From: Pseudomonas nicosulfuronedens
GTDB lineage: Bacteria > Pseudomonadota > Gammaproteobacteria > Pseudomonadales > Pseudomonadaceae
NCBI RefSeq assembly: GCF_005877905.1
Contig: NZ_SWDV01000004.1
Span: 1 to 64,000 of the forward strand
Length of the DNA stretch: 64,000 nt
Direction of reading: 5' to 3'
Every line of letters starts with the position of its first letter. The first letter of the stretch is position 1. A model generated the notes under the pieces. That model searched no databases and was not told the origin of the DNA. It saw nothing but the letters and a program-made list of their open reading frames with translations. A program made the position numbers and the translations under genes. Below are positions 50,536 to 58,911 of this stretch, one piece after another.

Positions 50536-50559
50536 GTAGGAGCGAGCTTGCTCGCGAAC
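50536..50559. repeat. Single REP-like unit
   Basis: One copy of the GTAGGAGCGAGCTTGCTCG unit lies just beyond the stop of the minus-strand oxidoreductase gene. No partner arm is seen nearby. Confidence 0.8.
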
Positions 50560-50572
50560 CAGCCGATGCGAA

Positions 50573-51214
50573 TCAATAAGCCACGGTGAACCGCTGCTGG
50601 TGATGGTTGGCCTGTTCGGCCTCGTCGATCATCGCCACCGCCAGGTCCGGCAGGGAGATGCGACTTTCACCGTTGCCATCGAACAGTACCTGGTCGCCGC
50701 CGACGCGGAAGCTGCCGGTGCGGGTTTCGCCGTCGAGCAGCATCGCCGGGCTGAGGAAGGCCCAGTCCAGTTCCTTTTCGCCACGCAATTGCTCCAGCGC
50801 GTCAGCGGCGCCCAGCGCGCCTTGCTTCCACTGCTCCGGGAATTCCGGGCTGTCCACCAGGCGCTGGCCGGGGGCGATTTCCAGGCTGCCGGCGCCGCCA
50901 AGCACCAGCAGGCGCTTCACGCGTGCCGCCTTCACACCGTCGAGGATGGCTCGGCTGCCATTGGCATGGGCTGCACGGATATCCGGGTTGGCCCAGCCGG
51001 CGTTGAACGCGCTGACTACGACATCCTGGCCAGCTACGGCTTGGGCGACCTGGGCCGGATCGTAGATGTCGGCCTGGACCACCCGGAGATTGTCACGCGC
51101 CGGCAGCTTCGCCGGATCGCGCACCAGCGCGGTGACCTGATGGCCGCGCCGCAGGGCTTCTTCGAGGAAGTAATGGCCGACGTGGCCGGTGGCGCCGATC
51201 AGGGCAATGTTCAT
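50573..51214 (-). CDS. NAD(P)-binding atypical short-chain reductase (YwnB/NmrA-like)
   Basis: The 213-residue protein has the N-terminal nucleotide-binding motif IGATGHVGHYFLEEALRRG and a Rossmann pattern throughout, with LVLGGAGSL in the fourth strand. It lacks the classical YxxxK catalytic pair of short-chain dehydrogenases, as is usual for this atypical group. Many members sense or reduce quinones or flavins; the substrate here is unknown. The start at 51214 (MNIALIGATG) has AAAGGTG before it and begins directly at the Rossmann strand; upstream codons are low-complexity. Confidence 0.8.
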   Translation of the reverse strand: MNIALIGATGHVGHYFLEEALRRGHQVTALVRDPAKLPARDNLRVVQADIYDPAQVAQAVAGQDVVVSAFNAGWANPDIRAAHANGSRAILDGVKAARVKRLLVLGGAGSLEIAPGQRLVDSPEFPEQWKQGALGAADALEQLRGEKELDWAFLSPAMLLDGETRTGSFRVGGDQVLFDGNGESRISLPDLAVAMIDEAEQANHHQQRFTVAY

Positions 51215-51332
51215 GGAATCACCTTTGTGGGATGGCTTGCCGCACGGTGGCGGCGGGTGATTCATCTTCGGCTTGTGAAGGTTGACGATAAAGACGGGTT
51301 GAAACCATGCACTCGTAAGCCTGGCTTCACAA

Positions 51333-51965
51333 TCAGTCCTTGCTGTCGTCGCTCATCAGGCTCAACCCTCTCGCTACTGCCAGTGCGATGAATAATGCTC
51401 CCATGATGGCCTCGCTGCCCGCCAGCAGGCGCGGCAATGGGTGCACCGGGACAATGTCGCCGTAACCGATGGTGGTCAGGGTGATCATGCTGAAGTAGAC
51501 AAAACTGGCCATGTCCAGCGGGCCGTTGGCGGACACGAAACTATGGGGACTCAGACGTTCGATCAGGTTGTAGGTGAGGGCGAAAGCCAGCACGAAGTTC
51601 AGGTACAGCGCGCAGAGCCCGTAGAGTAACTCGCGGGTGACCGGCCGCTGCTGGGTGACCCGATGGAAGATGCTGACGACCAGCAGCAGGAGGAAGGTGA
51701 TCTGCGGAATGCCGCGTTTCAGGAAGGGATGGATGTGCCAGCTGGGAGGGACGAATGTCATGAACAGGCTCAGCGTGCCCATCGCGCAAATCAGGTGGAA
51801 CCAGCGGTTGTGGCTACGCACGGTGTTGATGCCGGCCAGGACCAGCAGTAGCAGGCTGCTCAGCTCCAGCAGCAGGGGCGGAGAGGGGATCGACAACACC
51901 AGCAGCACCAGCAGGACGCTGTTGAGCAGCAGGCGGAAACGGTAGTGCGACAGAAACTGCTTCAA
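51333..51965 (-). CDS. Potassium channel-like membrane protein with TIGYGD filter
   Basis: The 210-residue protein has about five to six hydrophobic helices and a pore loop close to the C-terminus (SMITLTTIGYGDIVPVHPL). TIGYGD is the selectivity filter of K+ channels. The last helix (GSEAIMGALFIALAVARGL) follows directly. No cytoplasmic RCK or cyclic-nucleotide domain is present, so it is a minimal channel of the Ion_trans_2 type. The filter supports K+ conduction; gating cannot be deduced. The gene is single, with neighbours on the same strand but unrelated. Confidence 0.83.
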   Translation of the reverse strand: MKQFLSHYRFRLLLNSVLLVLLVLSIPSPPLLLELSSLLLLVLAGINTVRSHNRWFHLICAMGTLSLFMTFVPPSWHIHPFLKRGIPQITFLLLLVVSIFHRVTQQRPVTRELLYGLCALYLNFVLAFALTYNLIERLSPHSFVSANGPLDMASFVYFSMITLTTIGYGDIVPVHPLPRLLAGSEAIMGALFIALAVARGLSLMSDDSKD

Positions 51966-52041
51966 GAGGGCCGCCAGGGGTACAGCTCGGGAAGGGCTGG
52001 CCAGTCTGATTCAGCGCCTCATCGGACTTCCAGGCACGAGC

Positions 52042-52926
52042 CTAGGAATCGAAGAGTTTCTGTATGACGGAAAAGTCCTGTTCACCATGGCCTTGTTTCA
52101 CCAGCAGCCGATACAGCGCCAGCGCCAGGCTGCCCATCGGTGTGCTGTTGCCGCTGACCTGTGCCGTCTCTTGCGCAAGGCCCAGGTCCTTGGTCATCAG
52201 GGCGGCCATGAAACCGCCGGTATAGCCACGCGAGGCGGGGGCGTTCTCCATCACGCCGGGCCAGGGGTTGTACACCTCCAGCGCCCAGTTGCCGCCGGAG
52301 CTGCGGCGCATGATTTCCGACAGCACCACTGGGTCCAGGCCATTGGCCGCGCCGAGGGCGAGGGATTCGGCAGTGCCGATCATCAGCACGGCGAGCAGCT
52401 GGTTGTTGCACACCTTGGCCACTTGTCCGGCACCGTCGCCGCCGGCGTGGAAGATGTTCCGGCCCATGGCGGAGAACACCGGGTGGGCGCGTTCGAGCAC
52501 CTGTGCGTCGCCGCCGACCATGAAGGTCAGGGTGCCGGCGATGGCGCCACCGGTGCCACCGGAGACCGGGGCGTCGAGCATCGGGATCTTGCGTTCGGCG
52601 GCGGCCTGGTGGACTTTGCGCGCCGAGGCGGGGGCGATGGTGGAGCATTCCAGCACCAGGGTGCCGGGGACAATGTGCGCCAGCAGGCCCTCGTTGCCGA
52701 GGTAGAGCCCCTCGACGTGCTGGCTGGCCGGCAGCATGGTGACCACCACGTCGGCGCCGTCCACCGCGTCGTGGGCGCTGCGCGCGGCACTGGCGCCCTG
52801 GGCGATCAGGCCGTCGATGGCGCTCTGCACCAGATCGAACACGCGCAGCAGGTAGCCGGCCTTGATCAGGTTGGCGGCCATGGGGGCGCCCATGTGGCCG
52901 AGGCCGATGAAGGCGATGGTTTGCAT
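52042..52926 (-). CDS. 3-hydroxyisobutyrate dehydrogenase-family enzyme (PA0743-like)
   Basis: The 294-residue protein has the NAD-binding motif IGLGHMGAPMAANLIKAG, the substrate loop DAPVSGGTGGA and the catalytic lysine in GQVAKVCNNQ, all hallmarks of beta-hydroxyacid dehydrogenases. The position matches PAO1 PA0743, which I recall was characterised as an NAD-dependent L-serine dehydrogenase; the neighbouring acyl-CoA genes instead suggest 3-hydroxyisobutyrate. Either substrate is possible. AGGAGG precedes the chosen start, and an upstream in-frame ATG has no support. It is separated from the hydrolase gene by a REP pair. Confidence 0.88.
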   Translation of the reverse strand: MQTIAFIGLGHMGAPMAANLIKAGYLLRVFDLVQSAIDGLIAQGASAARSAHDAVDGADVVVTMLPASQHVEGLYLGNEGLLAHIVPGTLVLECSTIAPASARKVHQAAAERKIPMLDAPVSGGTGGAIAGTLTFMVGGDAQVLERAHPVFSAMGRNIFHAGGDGAGQVAKVCNNQLLAVLMIGTAESLALGAANGLDPVVLSEIMRRSSGGNWALEVYNPWPGVMENAPASRGYTGGFMAALMTKDLGLAQETAQVSGNSTPMGSLALALYRLLVKQGHGEQDFSVIQKLFDS

Positions 52927-52977
52927 GCTGGTTTCCTCCTGTTCACCGACGACAGGCACTCCAGCGCTTGGCTCTTC

Positions 52978-53044
52978 GTAGGAGCGAGCTTGCTCGCGAA
53001 CAGACTCGCAGCGTGGGCCGGTTCGCGAGCAAGCTCGCTCCTAC
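52978..53044. repeat. REP-like inverted pair
   Basis: Arms at 52978-53001 and 53021-53044 (GTAGGAGCGAGCTTGCTCG... and its complement) enclose 19 bases between the hydrolase and dehydrogenase genes of the acyl-CoA cassette. Confidence 0.88.
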
Positions 53045-53062
53045 AGGGGACGGCAGGGGCGG

Positions 53063-54166
53063 CTACAGGTCCGCCAGCGGATGCTCGCCCTCCCAGGTCG
53101 CGTCGAAGTGCGCATTCACCACAGCAACAGGTATGGCAGCGATATCCGGCCAGTGCCAGTGCGGGGTGTTGTCCTTGTCGATCAGCCGGGCGCGCACGCC
53201 CTCGGGGAATTCCGGGTGGCGGCAGCAGTTCAGGCTCATCGCGTACTCCATGCGGAACACCTCGGCAGTCGACAGATGGCGCGCTCGGCGGATCTGTTCC
53301 CTGACCAGATGAGCGGTCAGCGGGCAGCCGGAGGCGAGGGTCTTCGCCCCGCGGGCAATCAGCGCGTCCTCGTCGTCGACCAGCGCGGTCAGCGCGTTCC
53401 AGGCCTCGGCGATGTTGGCGCTGTCGAGCACCGCATCCAGGCGCGCGCGGCGCGGTAGCAACTGGGCTTCGGGCATTTCGCCACGGGCTTCATGCTCCAG
53501 CGCCTGGAGCAGGCTGTGCAGCTGCACGTCGGCCTGTTCGCGCCAGTTCAGCTGAACCAGGCCTTCGATCAGGTCTTCCTGCTGGGTGTCGAGCAGGAAG
53601 CGGTCGGCGAGGTCCAGGTCCAGCGCGTCGCGGGCATTCATCTGGGTGGCGGTCAGGCCGAGGAACAGGCCGAGGCGGCCGGGCAGGCGGGCGAGGAACC
53701 AGCTCGCGCCGACATCCGGGTACAGGCCGATGTTCACTTCCGGCATGGCCAGTCGGCTGCTCGGGGTGACGATGCGCACACCGGCGCCCTGCATCAGGCC
53801 CATGCCGCCGCCCATCACGTAGCCGTGGGCCCAGCAGATCAGCGGCTTGGAATAGGTGTGGATGAGGTAGTCCAGGCGGTATTCGTCGGCGAAGAAGCGG
53901 CGGGCCAGTTCCGGTACTTCGCCGGGCTTCTCGCGGCAGGCATCGACCAGCTTGCGCACGTCGCCGCCAGCACAGAAGGCCTTGCCGCCGTTACCGCGCA
54001 GCACCACGCAGGCAATCTGCGCGTCGTCCTGCCAGACGCGCAGCTGGTGGTTCATCGCCTCGATCATCGGCAGGCTGAGGGCGTTCAGGCTCTTTTCCGC
54101 GTCCAGCGTCACCACGCCGATGCGGAAGCCGTGCAGGCCGGGGCGTTCTTCGAACATCACATTCAT
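53063..54166 (-). CDS. 3-hydroxyisobutyryl-CoA hydrolase-type crotonase
   Basis: The 367-residue crotonase-fold protein is longer than simple enoyl-CoA hydratases and has the C-terminal extension typical of 3-hydroxyisobutyryl-CoA hydrolases. Oxyanion-hole elements are visible in AFCAGGDVRKL and GYVMGGGMGLMQGAGVRI; the acidic residue follows in MPEVNIGLYPDVGASWFLARL. It would release free 3-hydroxyisobutyrate from its CoA ester, feeding the adjacent dehydrogenase. It starts 10 bases after the enoyl-CoA hydratase stop, with AAGG ahead of the ATG. A broader role in branched-chain acyl-CoA breakdown is possible. Confidence 0.87.
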   Translation of the reverse strand: MNVMFEERPGLHGFRIGVVTLDAEKSLNALSLPMIEAMNHQLRVWQDDAQIACVVLRGNGGKAFCAGGDVRKLVDACREKPGEVPELARRFFADEYRLDYLIHTYSKPLICWAHGYVMGGGMGLMQGAGVRIVTPSSRLAMPEVNIGLYPDVGASWFLARLPGRLGLFLGLTATQMNARDALDLDLADRFLLDTQQEDLIEGLVQLNWREQADVQLHSLLQALEHEARGEMPEAQLLPRRARLDAVLDSANIAEAWNALTALVDDEDALIARGAKTLASGCPLTAHLVREQIRRARHLSTAEVFRMEYAMSLNCCRHPEFPEGVRARLIDKDNTPHWHWPDIAAIPVAVVNAHFDATWEGEHPLADL

Positions 54167-54176
54167 GGTTGGGGCC

Positions 54177-54995
54177 TTATTGGTTGCGCCAGTGCGGGTC
54201 GCGTTTTTCCAGGAAGGCATTCACGCCTTCGCGGGTGTCGTCGGCGTCGAACAGGTCGACGAAGCGTTCACGCTCCTCCGGCAGCCAGGTGGTCGGGCCG
54301 CGCTCGCGGGCGCCCTGGATCAGCGGCTTGATGGTGCGTACCGCCACCGGGCTCTGCCGCGCGACCTTGGCCGCCAGCAGCAGGGCGGTGCCGCGTGCCT
54401 CGCCGGTATCGACGACCTGCTCGATGAGGCCGATGCGCAGGGCGGTGTCGGCATCGACGCGCTCGCCGCAGAGAATCATGCGCTTGGCCCAGCCTTCGCC
54501 GACCAGCCACGGCAGCGCCTGGGTGCCGCCGGCGCAGGGCAGCAGGCCCACGGTGGCTTCGGGCAGGGCCATCTGCGCCTGGCGTTCGGCGATGCGGATG
54601 TCGCAGGCCAGCGCGCATTCCAGGCCGCCACCCATGGCGTAGCCATTGATCGCGGCGATGGACACGCCGCGGAAGTCGCGCAGCGTCTCGAAGGCTTCGC
54701 CGAAGCGGCGGGCCATCTCGCGGGCACGGGCCTTGTCGCCGTCGGCGAACATGTTCAGGTCAGCGCCGGCGGAGAAGAATTTCGGGCCCTGGCCGGTCAC
54801 CACCAGGGCGTAGATGTCGTCGTCGCGGTTCAGGTGTTCGACTACCTGGCGCAGGCCGATCAGCGAGTCACGGTCCCAGGTATTGGCCGGCGGGTGGTTG
54901 ATGGTGATCAGCGCGGTATGGCCGTGCTTTTCCACCGTCAGCTTGTGGGTCAGGTCGAAGACTCCGGGTTTGTAGGGTTCCAGGGCGTTGCTCAT
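54177..54995 (-). CDS. Enoyl-CoA hydratase
   Basis: The 272-residue crotonase has FFSAGADLNMF and the glycine-rich GYAMGGGLECALACDIRI that shape the CoA site and oxyanion hole, then a glutamate in ALPEATVGLLPCAGGTQ. It hydrates an enoyl-CoA, here probably the methacrylyl- or short branched enoyl-CoA produced by the dehydrogenase encoded upstream. The start at 54995 (MSNALEPYKPG) is supported by AAGGAG 6 bases before; several upstream ATGs lie in the leader. It is followed at once by the hydrolase gene. Confidence 0.87.
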   Translation of the reverse strand: MSNALEPYKPGVFDLTHKLTVEKHGHTALITINHPPANTWDRDSLIGLRQVVEHLNRDDDIYALVVTGQGPKFFSAGADLNMFADGDKARAREMARRFGEAFETLRDFRGVSIAAINGYAMGGGLECALACDIRIAERQAQMALPEATVGLLPCAGGTQALPWLVGEGWAKRMILCGERVDADTALRIGLIEQVVDTGEARGTALLLAAKVARQSPVAVRTIKPLIQGARERGPTTWLPEERERFVDLFDADDTREGVNAFLEKRDPHWRNQ

Positions 54996-55137
54996 GGGCA
55001 TCTCCTTGTCGGTCATGGGCATGGACTCTAGGTGTGCGCGGCAGGGCGCGTCCATGTCCGATCTGTTCGATTGCGCCCGCGTTGGCGGGCGGTTTTTCCA
55101 GTGGTTCCACTGCGGACCACAACCGCTGGCGCTTCAT

Positions 55138-55213
55138 GTAGGGCGCATAACGCGTCAGCGTTATCCGCCATCCAGGGGCCGGCGGATAACCTGTTCCAGG
55201 TTATGCGCCCTAC
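55138..55213. repeat. Palindromic intergenic repeat, GTAGGGCGCATAAC class
   Basis: Outer arms at 55138-55151 and 55200-55213 with further internal complementarity (GGCGGATAAC) make a long imperfect hairpin between the acyl-CoA dehydrogenase stop and the hydratase start. This is a third repeat class, distinct from the GTAGGAGCGAGC units. Confidence 0.8.
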
Positions 55214-55230
55214 GGTTCGGCCATTTGATT

Positions 55231-56394
55231 TCAGAGCAAACGGTCCAGCATCCCGCCCTGTTCCAGCAGGCGGCGGGCGACGATGACGCGCATGATCTCG
55301 TTGGTGCCCTCGAGGATCTGGTGCACACGGCTGTCGCGCACCCAGCGCTCCAGCGGGTAGTCATTGAGGTAGCCGTAGCCGCCATGCAGTTGCAGCGCCT
55401 CGTTGCACAGGGCGAAGCAGCGGTCGGTGGCGAAGCGCTTGGCCATGGCGCAATACAGCGTCGCCTCGCCGTCCTTGTGGTCCAGCTTGTGCGCAGCCAG
55501 GCGCACCATCTGCCGGCTGGCGGTGAGGTCGGTGAGCATGTCGGCGAGCTTGAATTGCAGCGCCTGGAACTCGGCCAGCGCCTTGCCGAACTGCTTGCGC
55601 TCCTCGACGTAGCGCAGCGACTGCTCCAGCGCGGCCTGGGCCGCGCCAAGGGAGCAACTGGCGATGTTCAGGCGGCCGCCGTCCAGGCCCTTCATGGCAT
55701 AGACGAAACCCTGGCCTTCCGGGCCGATGCGGTTGCCGGCGGGGATGCGCACGCCCTCGAAGGTGATGGTGCGGGTCGGCTGCGCTTTCCAGCCCATCTT
55801 GTCCTCGTTGCGGCCGTAGCGGATGCCCTCGGCGTTGGCCGGCACCAGGAAGCAGGAGATGCCCTTGGCGCCTTCCTCGCCGGTGCGCGCCATGACGATC
55901 AGCACGTCTGTGCTACCCGCGCCGGAAATAAAGGTCTTGGCGCCATCGAGCACATAGTCGTCGCCGTCGCGTTTGGCGCGGGTGCGCAGGCGCGCGGCGT
56001 CGGAGCCGGCGTCCGGTTCTGTGAGGCAGTAGGAGGCGAGCAGCTCGCCGCCGATCAGCCCCGGCAGCCACTGCTCCTTGAGCGCGGCGTCGCCGAAGCT
56101 GGCGAGCATCCAGCTGGCCATGTTGTGGATGGTCATATAGGCGGTGGTGGCGACGCAGCCCGCCGCCAGTTGCTCGAAGATCAGCGAGGCGGACAGGCGT
56201 GACAGGCCCAGGCCGCCGTCTTCCTCGGCGATGTACAGGCCCAGGTAGCCCTGCTCGGCGGCGCGGCGGATCACCTCCACCGGGAAGTGGTGCTGGCGGT
56301 CCCAGTCGGCGGCGTGGGGGGCCAGTTCGCGGCTGGCGAAGGCGCGAGCGCTCTCCACCAGCAGGCGTTGTTCTTCGGACAGATCGAAATGCAT
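55231..56394 (-). CDS. Acyl-CoA dehydrogenase (isobutyryl-CoA dehydrogenase-like)
   Basis: The 387-residue flavoprotein (MHFDLSEEQRLLVESARAFA) contains the acyl-CoA dehydrogenase signatures YCLTEPDAGSDAARL and QLHGGYGYLNDYPLERWVRD, with the C-terminal ILEGTNEIMRVIVAR motif. The length is normal for the family. Together with the hydratase, hydrolase and hydroxyacid dehydrogenase genes downstream it makes a set matching distal valine catabolism, so isobutyryl-CoA is the likeliest substrate. It is divergent from an AraC-type regulator across about 180 bp. Confidence 0.9.
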   Translation of the reverse strand: MHFDLSEEQRLLVESARAFASRELAPHAADWDRQHHFPVEVIRRAAEQGYLGLYIAEEDGGLGLSRLSASLIFEQLAAGCVATTAYMTIHNMASWMLASFGDAALKEQWLPGLIGGELLASYCLTEPDAGSDAARLRTRAKRDGDDYVLDGAKTFISGAGSTDVLIVMARTGEEGAKGISCFLVPANAEGIRYGRNEDKMGWKAQPTRTITFEGVRIPAGNRIGPEGQGFVYAMKGLDGGRLNIASCSLGAAQAALEQSLRYVEERKQFGKALAEFQALQFKLADMLTDLTASRQMVRLAAHKLDHKDGEATLYCAMAKRFATDRCFALCNEALQLHGGYGYLNDYPLERWVRDSRVHQILEGTNEIMRVIVARRLLEQGGMLDRLL

Positions 56395-56453
56395 GCAGCT
56401 ACCTCTGCTTGTTCTTGTCGGCTACCGCTTCGCGCTTGTGGCGCGCGCTCTTT

Positions 56454-56483
56454 GGTAAAGAGGCTCTTGGGTAAAGAGTCCTT
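56454..56483. promoter_or_regulatory. Tandem direct repeat in the divergent acyl-CoA dehydrogenase/araC gap
   Basis: GGTAAAGAG.C.CTT occurs twice with a 16-base period (56454 and 56470). AraC-family regulators commonly bind direct repeats, and this one sits about 60 bases upstream of the dehydrogenase start, between the two divergent genes. It is a candidate operator from position and repetition only. Confidence 0.4.
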
Positions 56484-56573
56484 CGGTTATAGCCGTTGCG
56501 CCATCGGCTGTGGATTGACGATCTTGTGTTGGAGATGGACGATCTTGGCATTGTTGCCTTCGGATTCGCACCC

Positions 56574-57452
56574 ATGTCCCGCCCACTGATTTCCACCTGG
56601 CCGCTGCCGCAGCAGGGCGTGCGCTTCATCACCCCGCCGCGCCTGCGCCGTGCGTTGGACCGTCATCCGCTTGGCCAGGCTTGCTATCCGCTGGCCCTGG
56701 GTTATTACCCAGCAGCGGTCGGGCATCGTATGGAGCGGGAGAGCCCGGATGATCACCTGCTGATCTACTGCAGTGCCGGGCAGGGCTGGCTGGAGACGGC
56801 GGATGGACGATTCGAGGTAACCGGTGGTGATCTTCTGGTACTGCCCAAGGGCCGCGCCCACGCCTACGGGGCCGACCCCCAGAGACCCTGGTCGATCTTC
56901 TGGGTACATCTGGAGGGCCGGCTGGCCGAGGACTTTCTACGCCCGCTGGGCAAGTCGCCGCGCCTGCGCGTGGGAGTGCAGCCGCGCCTTCTGGGGGAGT
57001 TCGACGCGCTATTGGCGCTGCGCCGCCAGGGCCTGAGCCTGCCGCACTTCATCCATGCCGCCCATCTGCTGCAGAGCCTGCTGACTTCTCTCGCCCTGCG
57101 CCCGGCGCGGGCGAGGTTGAAGTCTGGGCGCATGTTGGACGTCGAGGCGGTGCAGGCCATGATGCACGAGCACCTGCACGATGCTCTGAATCTCGACGAA
57201 CTGGCGGCGCAGTTCCGCCTGTCACGCTTCCACTTCGCCAAGACCTACCGCGCACTGACTGGCCAGGCGCCGATCCAGGATTTCATCCGGCTGAAAATGA
57301 CCCACGCCTGCCGCCTGCTCGACCAGGGCAACCTGGAGGTACGCCAGGTTGCCGAGCAATTGGGCTACGCCGATCCGTACTACTTCTCGCGGCTGTTCAA
57401 GCGTGTGGTGGGCATGGCGCCCAGTCACTACCGGGCGCTGCATACCGGCTGA
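56574..57452 (+). CDS. AraC-family transcriptional regulator
   Basis: The protein has a cupin-like N-terminal sensing domain (HLLIYCSAGQGWLETADG, GGDLLVLPKG) and a C-terminal AraC DNA-binding domain with two helix-turn-helix units (LDELAAQFRLSRFHFAKTY and VRQVAEQLGYADPYYFSRLFKRVVG). From the chosen ATG it has 292 residues. Other in-frame starts at 56496 and 56535 exist and none has a good ribosome binding site, so the N-terminus is uncertain. Divergence from the acyl-CoA dehydrogenase gene suggests control of that cassette. Its stop is 1 base from the end of the convergent binding-protein gene, which could be another target. Confidence 0.85.
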   Translation: MSRPLISTWPLPQQGVRFITPPRLRRALDRHPLGQACYPLALGYYPAAVGHRMERESPDDHLLIYCSAGQGWLETADGRFEVTGGDLLVLPKGRAHAYGADPQRPWSIFWVHLEGRLAEDFLRPLGKSPRLRVGVQPRLLGEFDALLALRRQGLSLPHFIHAAHLLQSLLTSLALRPARARLKSGRMLDVEAVQAMMHEHLHDALNLDELAAQFRLSRFHFAKTYRALTGQAPIQDFIRLKMTHACRLLDQGNLEVRQVAEQLGYADPYYFSRLFKRVVGMAPSHYRALHTG

Positions 57453-57453
57453 G

Positions 57454-58701
57454 TTACTGCAGGGTCAGCGGCTTGCCCGCGGCGCGGCGTTCGGCCTGCC
57501 ATTCGGCGAGGGTCGGGGCCGCTTCTGGGCCGTCCATGTGCTCGACGATCTCGAAGTAGTCCTGGTGCAACGGATCGCGCAGCACCTCGTCGCGTGGTTT
57601 CACCTTCACCACGTAGACGCGCTGGATATTCTGGTGGTCGAAGTCACGCCATTGCTGCTCGCCCTTGAGCAGGCTGTAGCGATGGCCTTCCAGCGCCTTG
57701 ACCAGCGCGTCGCTGTCCAGGCTGCCGCTGCGCTTCGCGGCGTCGGCCCACTGGTAGACGATGCTGTAGGCCGATGCAGCGGAGCTCGCCGGGTAGACGC
57801 CGTAGCGTTGGGTGAAATCGCGCACGAAAGCCTGGCCGCGCGCCGAGCCTTCGCGCTCGGGCACCTGCCAGGTCCAGGGTTCGGTGCCGATCACGCCCTG
57901 CATCAGGCCGGGGCCGGCCAACTCGACCATGCTCTGGGTCAGGTTGGGGGCGATGATCTGGTGGTTGCGCGTCAGGCCCAGTTCGTCGGCGATGCGCATG
58001 GCGTGCACCAGATCCTCGCCGAACAGTGCCAGTACCAGCACGTCGGCCTTGCTCGCCGCTGCCTGGGTCAGCGCATCGCGGTAATCGGAAAGCCGTGCGC
58101 CGGGGAAGGGGACCTTGATCGACGGATGCCGGGCGGCGTCCTCGGTGCCGGTGTAGTGGCGCAGCGAGCTTTCGGTGGTCAGGCCCCAGGTGTAGTTGGC
58201 AGTGACATAGAAGTAGCGCTTGCCCGGCAGTGTGCGGCCCAGGTAGCTGCCCAGGGCGCGGGCGCTCATCCAGGCGCTGTTGCACTCGCGGAACAGGTAG
58301 CGCTGGCCGTCCTTGCCGGTGGTGTCGTTGGAGTAGGTGAGGGTGCCGAAGTACAGCAGCTTCTTCTGCGCCGCCCGTTCGCCGGCGGCGATGGCCACCG
58401 CGCTGGAAGCGCCGCCGAAGAACATCGCTGCGCCGTCGGCGGCCATGGCGTCGATATTGCGCAGGGCTTTTTCCGGGCGCGAGGCATCGTCCTTGCTCAG
58501 CAGGTGCAGCGGTCGGCCAAGCACGCCGCCCTGGGCGTTGATCTCGTCGATGGCGAGCAATGCGCCGCGCATCTGCGCGAGGCCTTCTTCCTTGTAGGAG
58601 CCGGTGCGGGGGTAGTTGAGGCCGAGGTTGATCGGTTCGGCGGCTTGCGCCAGGCAGCTGAGGGCAGCCACCAGCGAGAGTGCGGCAGTCAGAAATCGCA
58701 T
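57454..58701 (-). CDS. Orphan periplasmic binding protein of the branched-chain amino acid/amide type
   Basis: The 415-residue protein has a signal peptide (MRFLTAALSLVAALSCLAQA). The Peripla_BP_6 fold follows, with the typical start INLGLNYPRTGSYKEEG, GALLAIDEINAQGGVLG and FGGASSAVAIAAGERAA. No permease or ATPase genes are adjacent, so it either shares a distant transporter or acts as a sensor partner. Its convergence on the AraC gene and closeness to the acyl-CoA cassette hint at a branched-chain or amide ligand, but that is inference. Confidence 0.85.
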   Translation of the reverse strand: MRFLTAALSLVAALSCLAQAAEPINLGLNYPRTGSYKEEGLAQMRGALLAIDEINAQGGVLGRPLHLLSKDDASRPEKALRNIDAMAADGAAMFFGGASSAVAIAAGERAAQKKLLYFGTLTYSNDTTGKDGQRYLFRECNSAWMSARALGSYLGRTLPGKRYFYVTANYTWGLTTESSLRHYTGTEDAARHPSIKVPFPGARLSDYRDALTQAAASKADVLVLALFGEDLVHAMRIADELGLTRNHQIIAPNLTQSMVELAGPGLMQGVIGTEPWTWQVPEREGSARGQAFVRDFTQRYGVYPASSAASAYSIVYQWADAAKRSGSLDSDALVKALEGHRYSLLKGEQQWRDFDHQNIQRVYVVKVKPRDEVLRDPLHQDYFEIVEHMDGPEAAPTLAEWQAERRAAGKPLTLQ

Positions 58702-58911
58702 GTTCGTTCCCTGTTGTTTTTATTGGCGGGTGAAGCGAAGAAGGGACTGTGCACAGACTGGTCGGCCGCTCCCATTGGTCTTTGGTCGAATCCCCGCGCG
58801 GCCGATGGACGCAGGGTGGCGCGTGGCGTCGCCTGCGCTGGCGTACTCGACCGTGCGCGCAGCGGTGCGGCTCGCTAGTCTTCGCCGACCCCCCGGAGAA
58901 GGATCTGCCCG

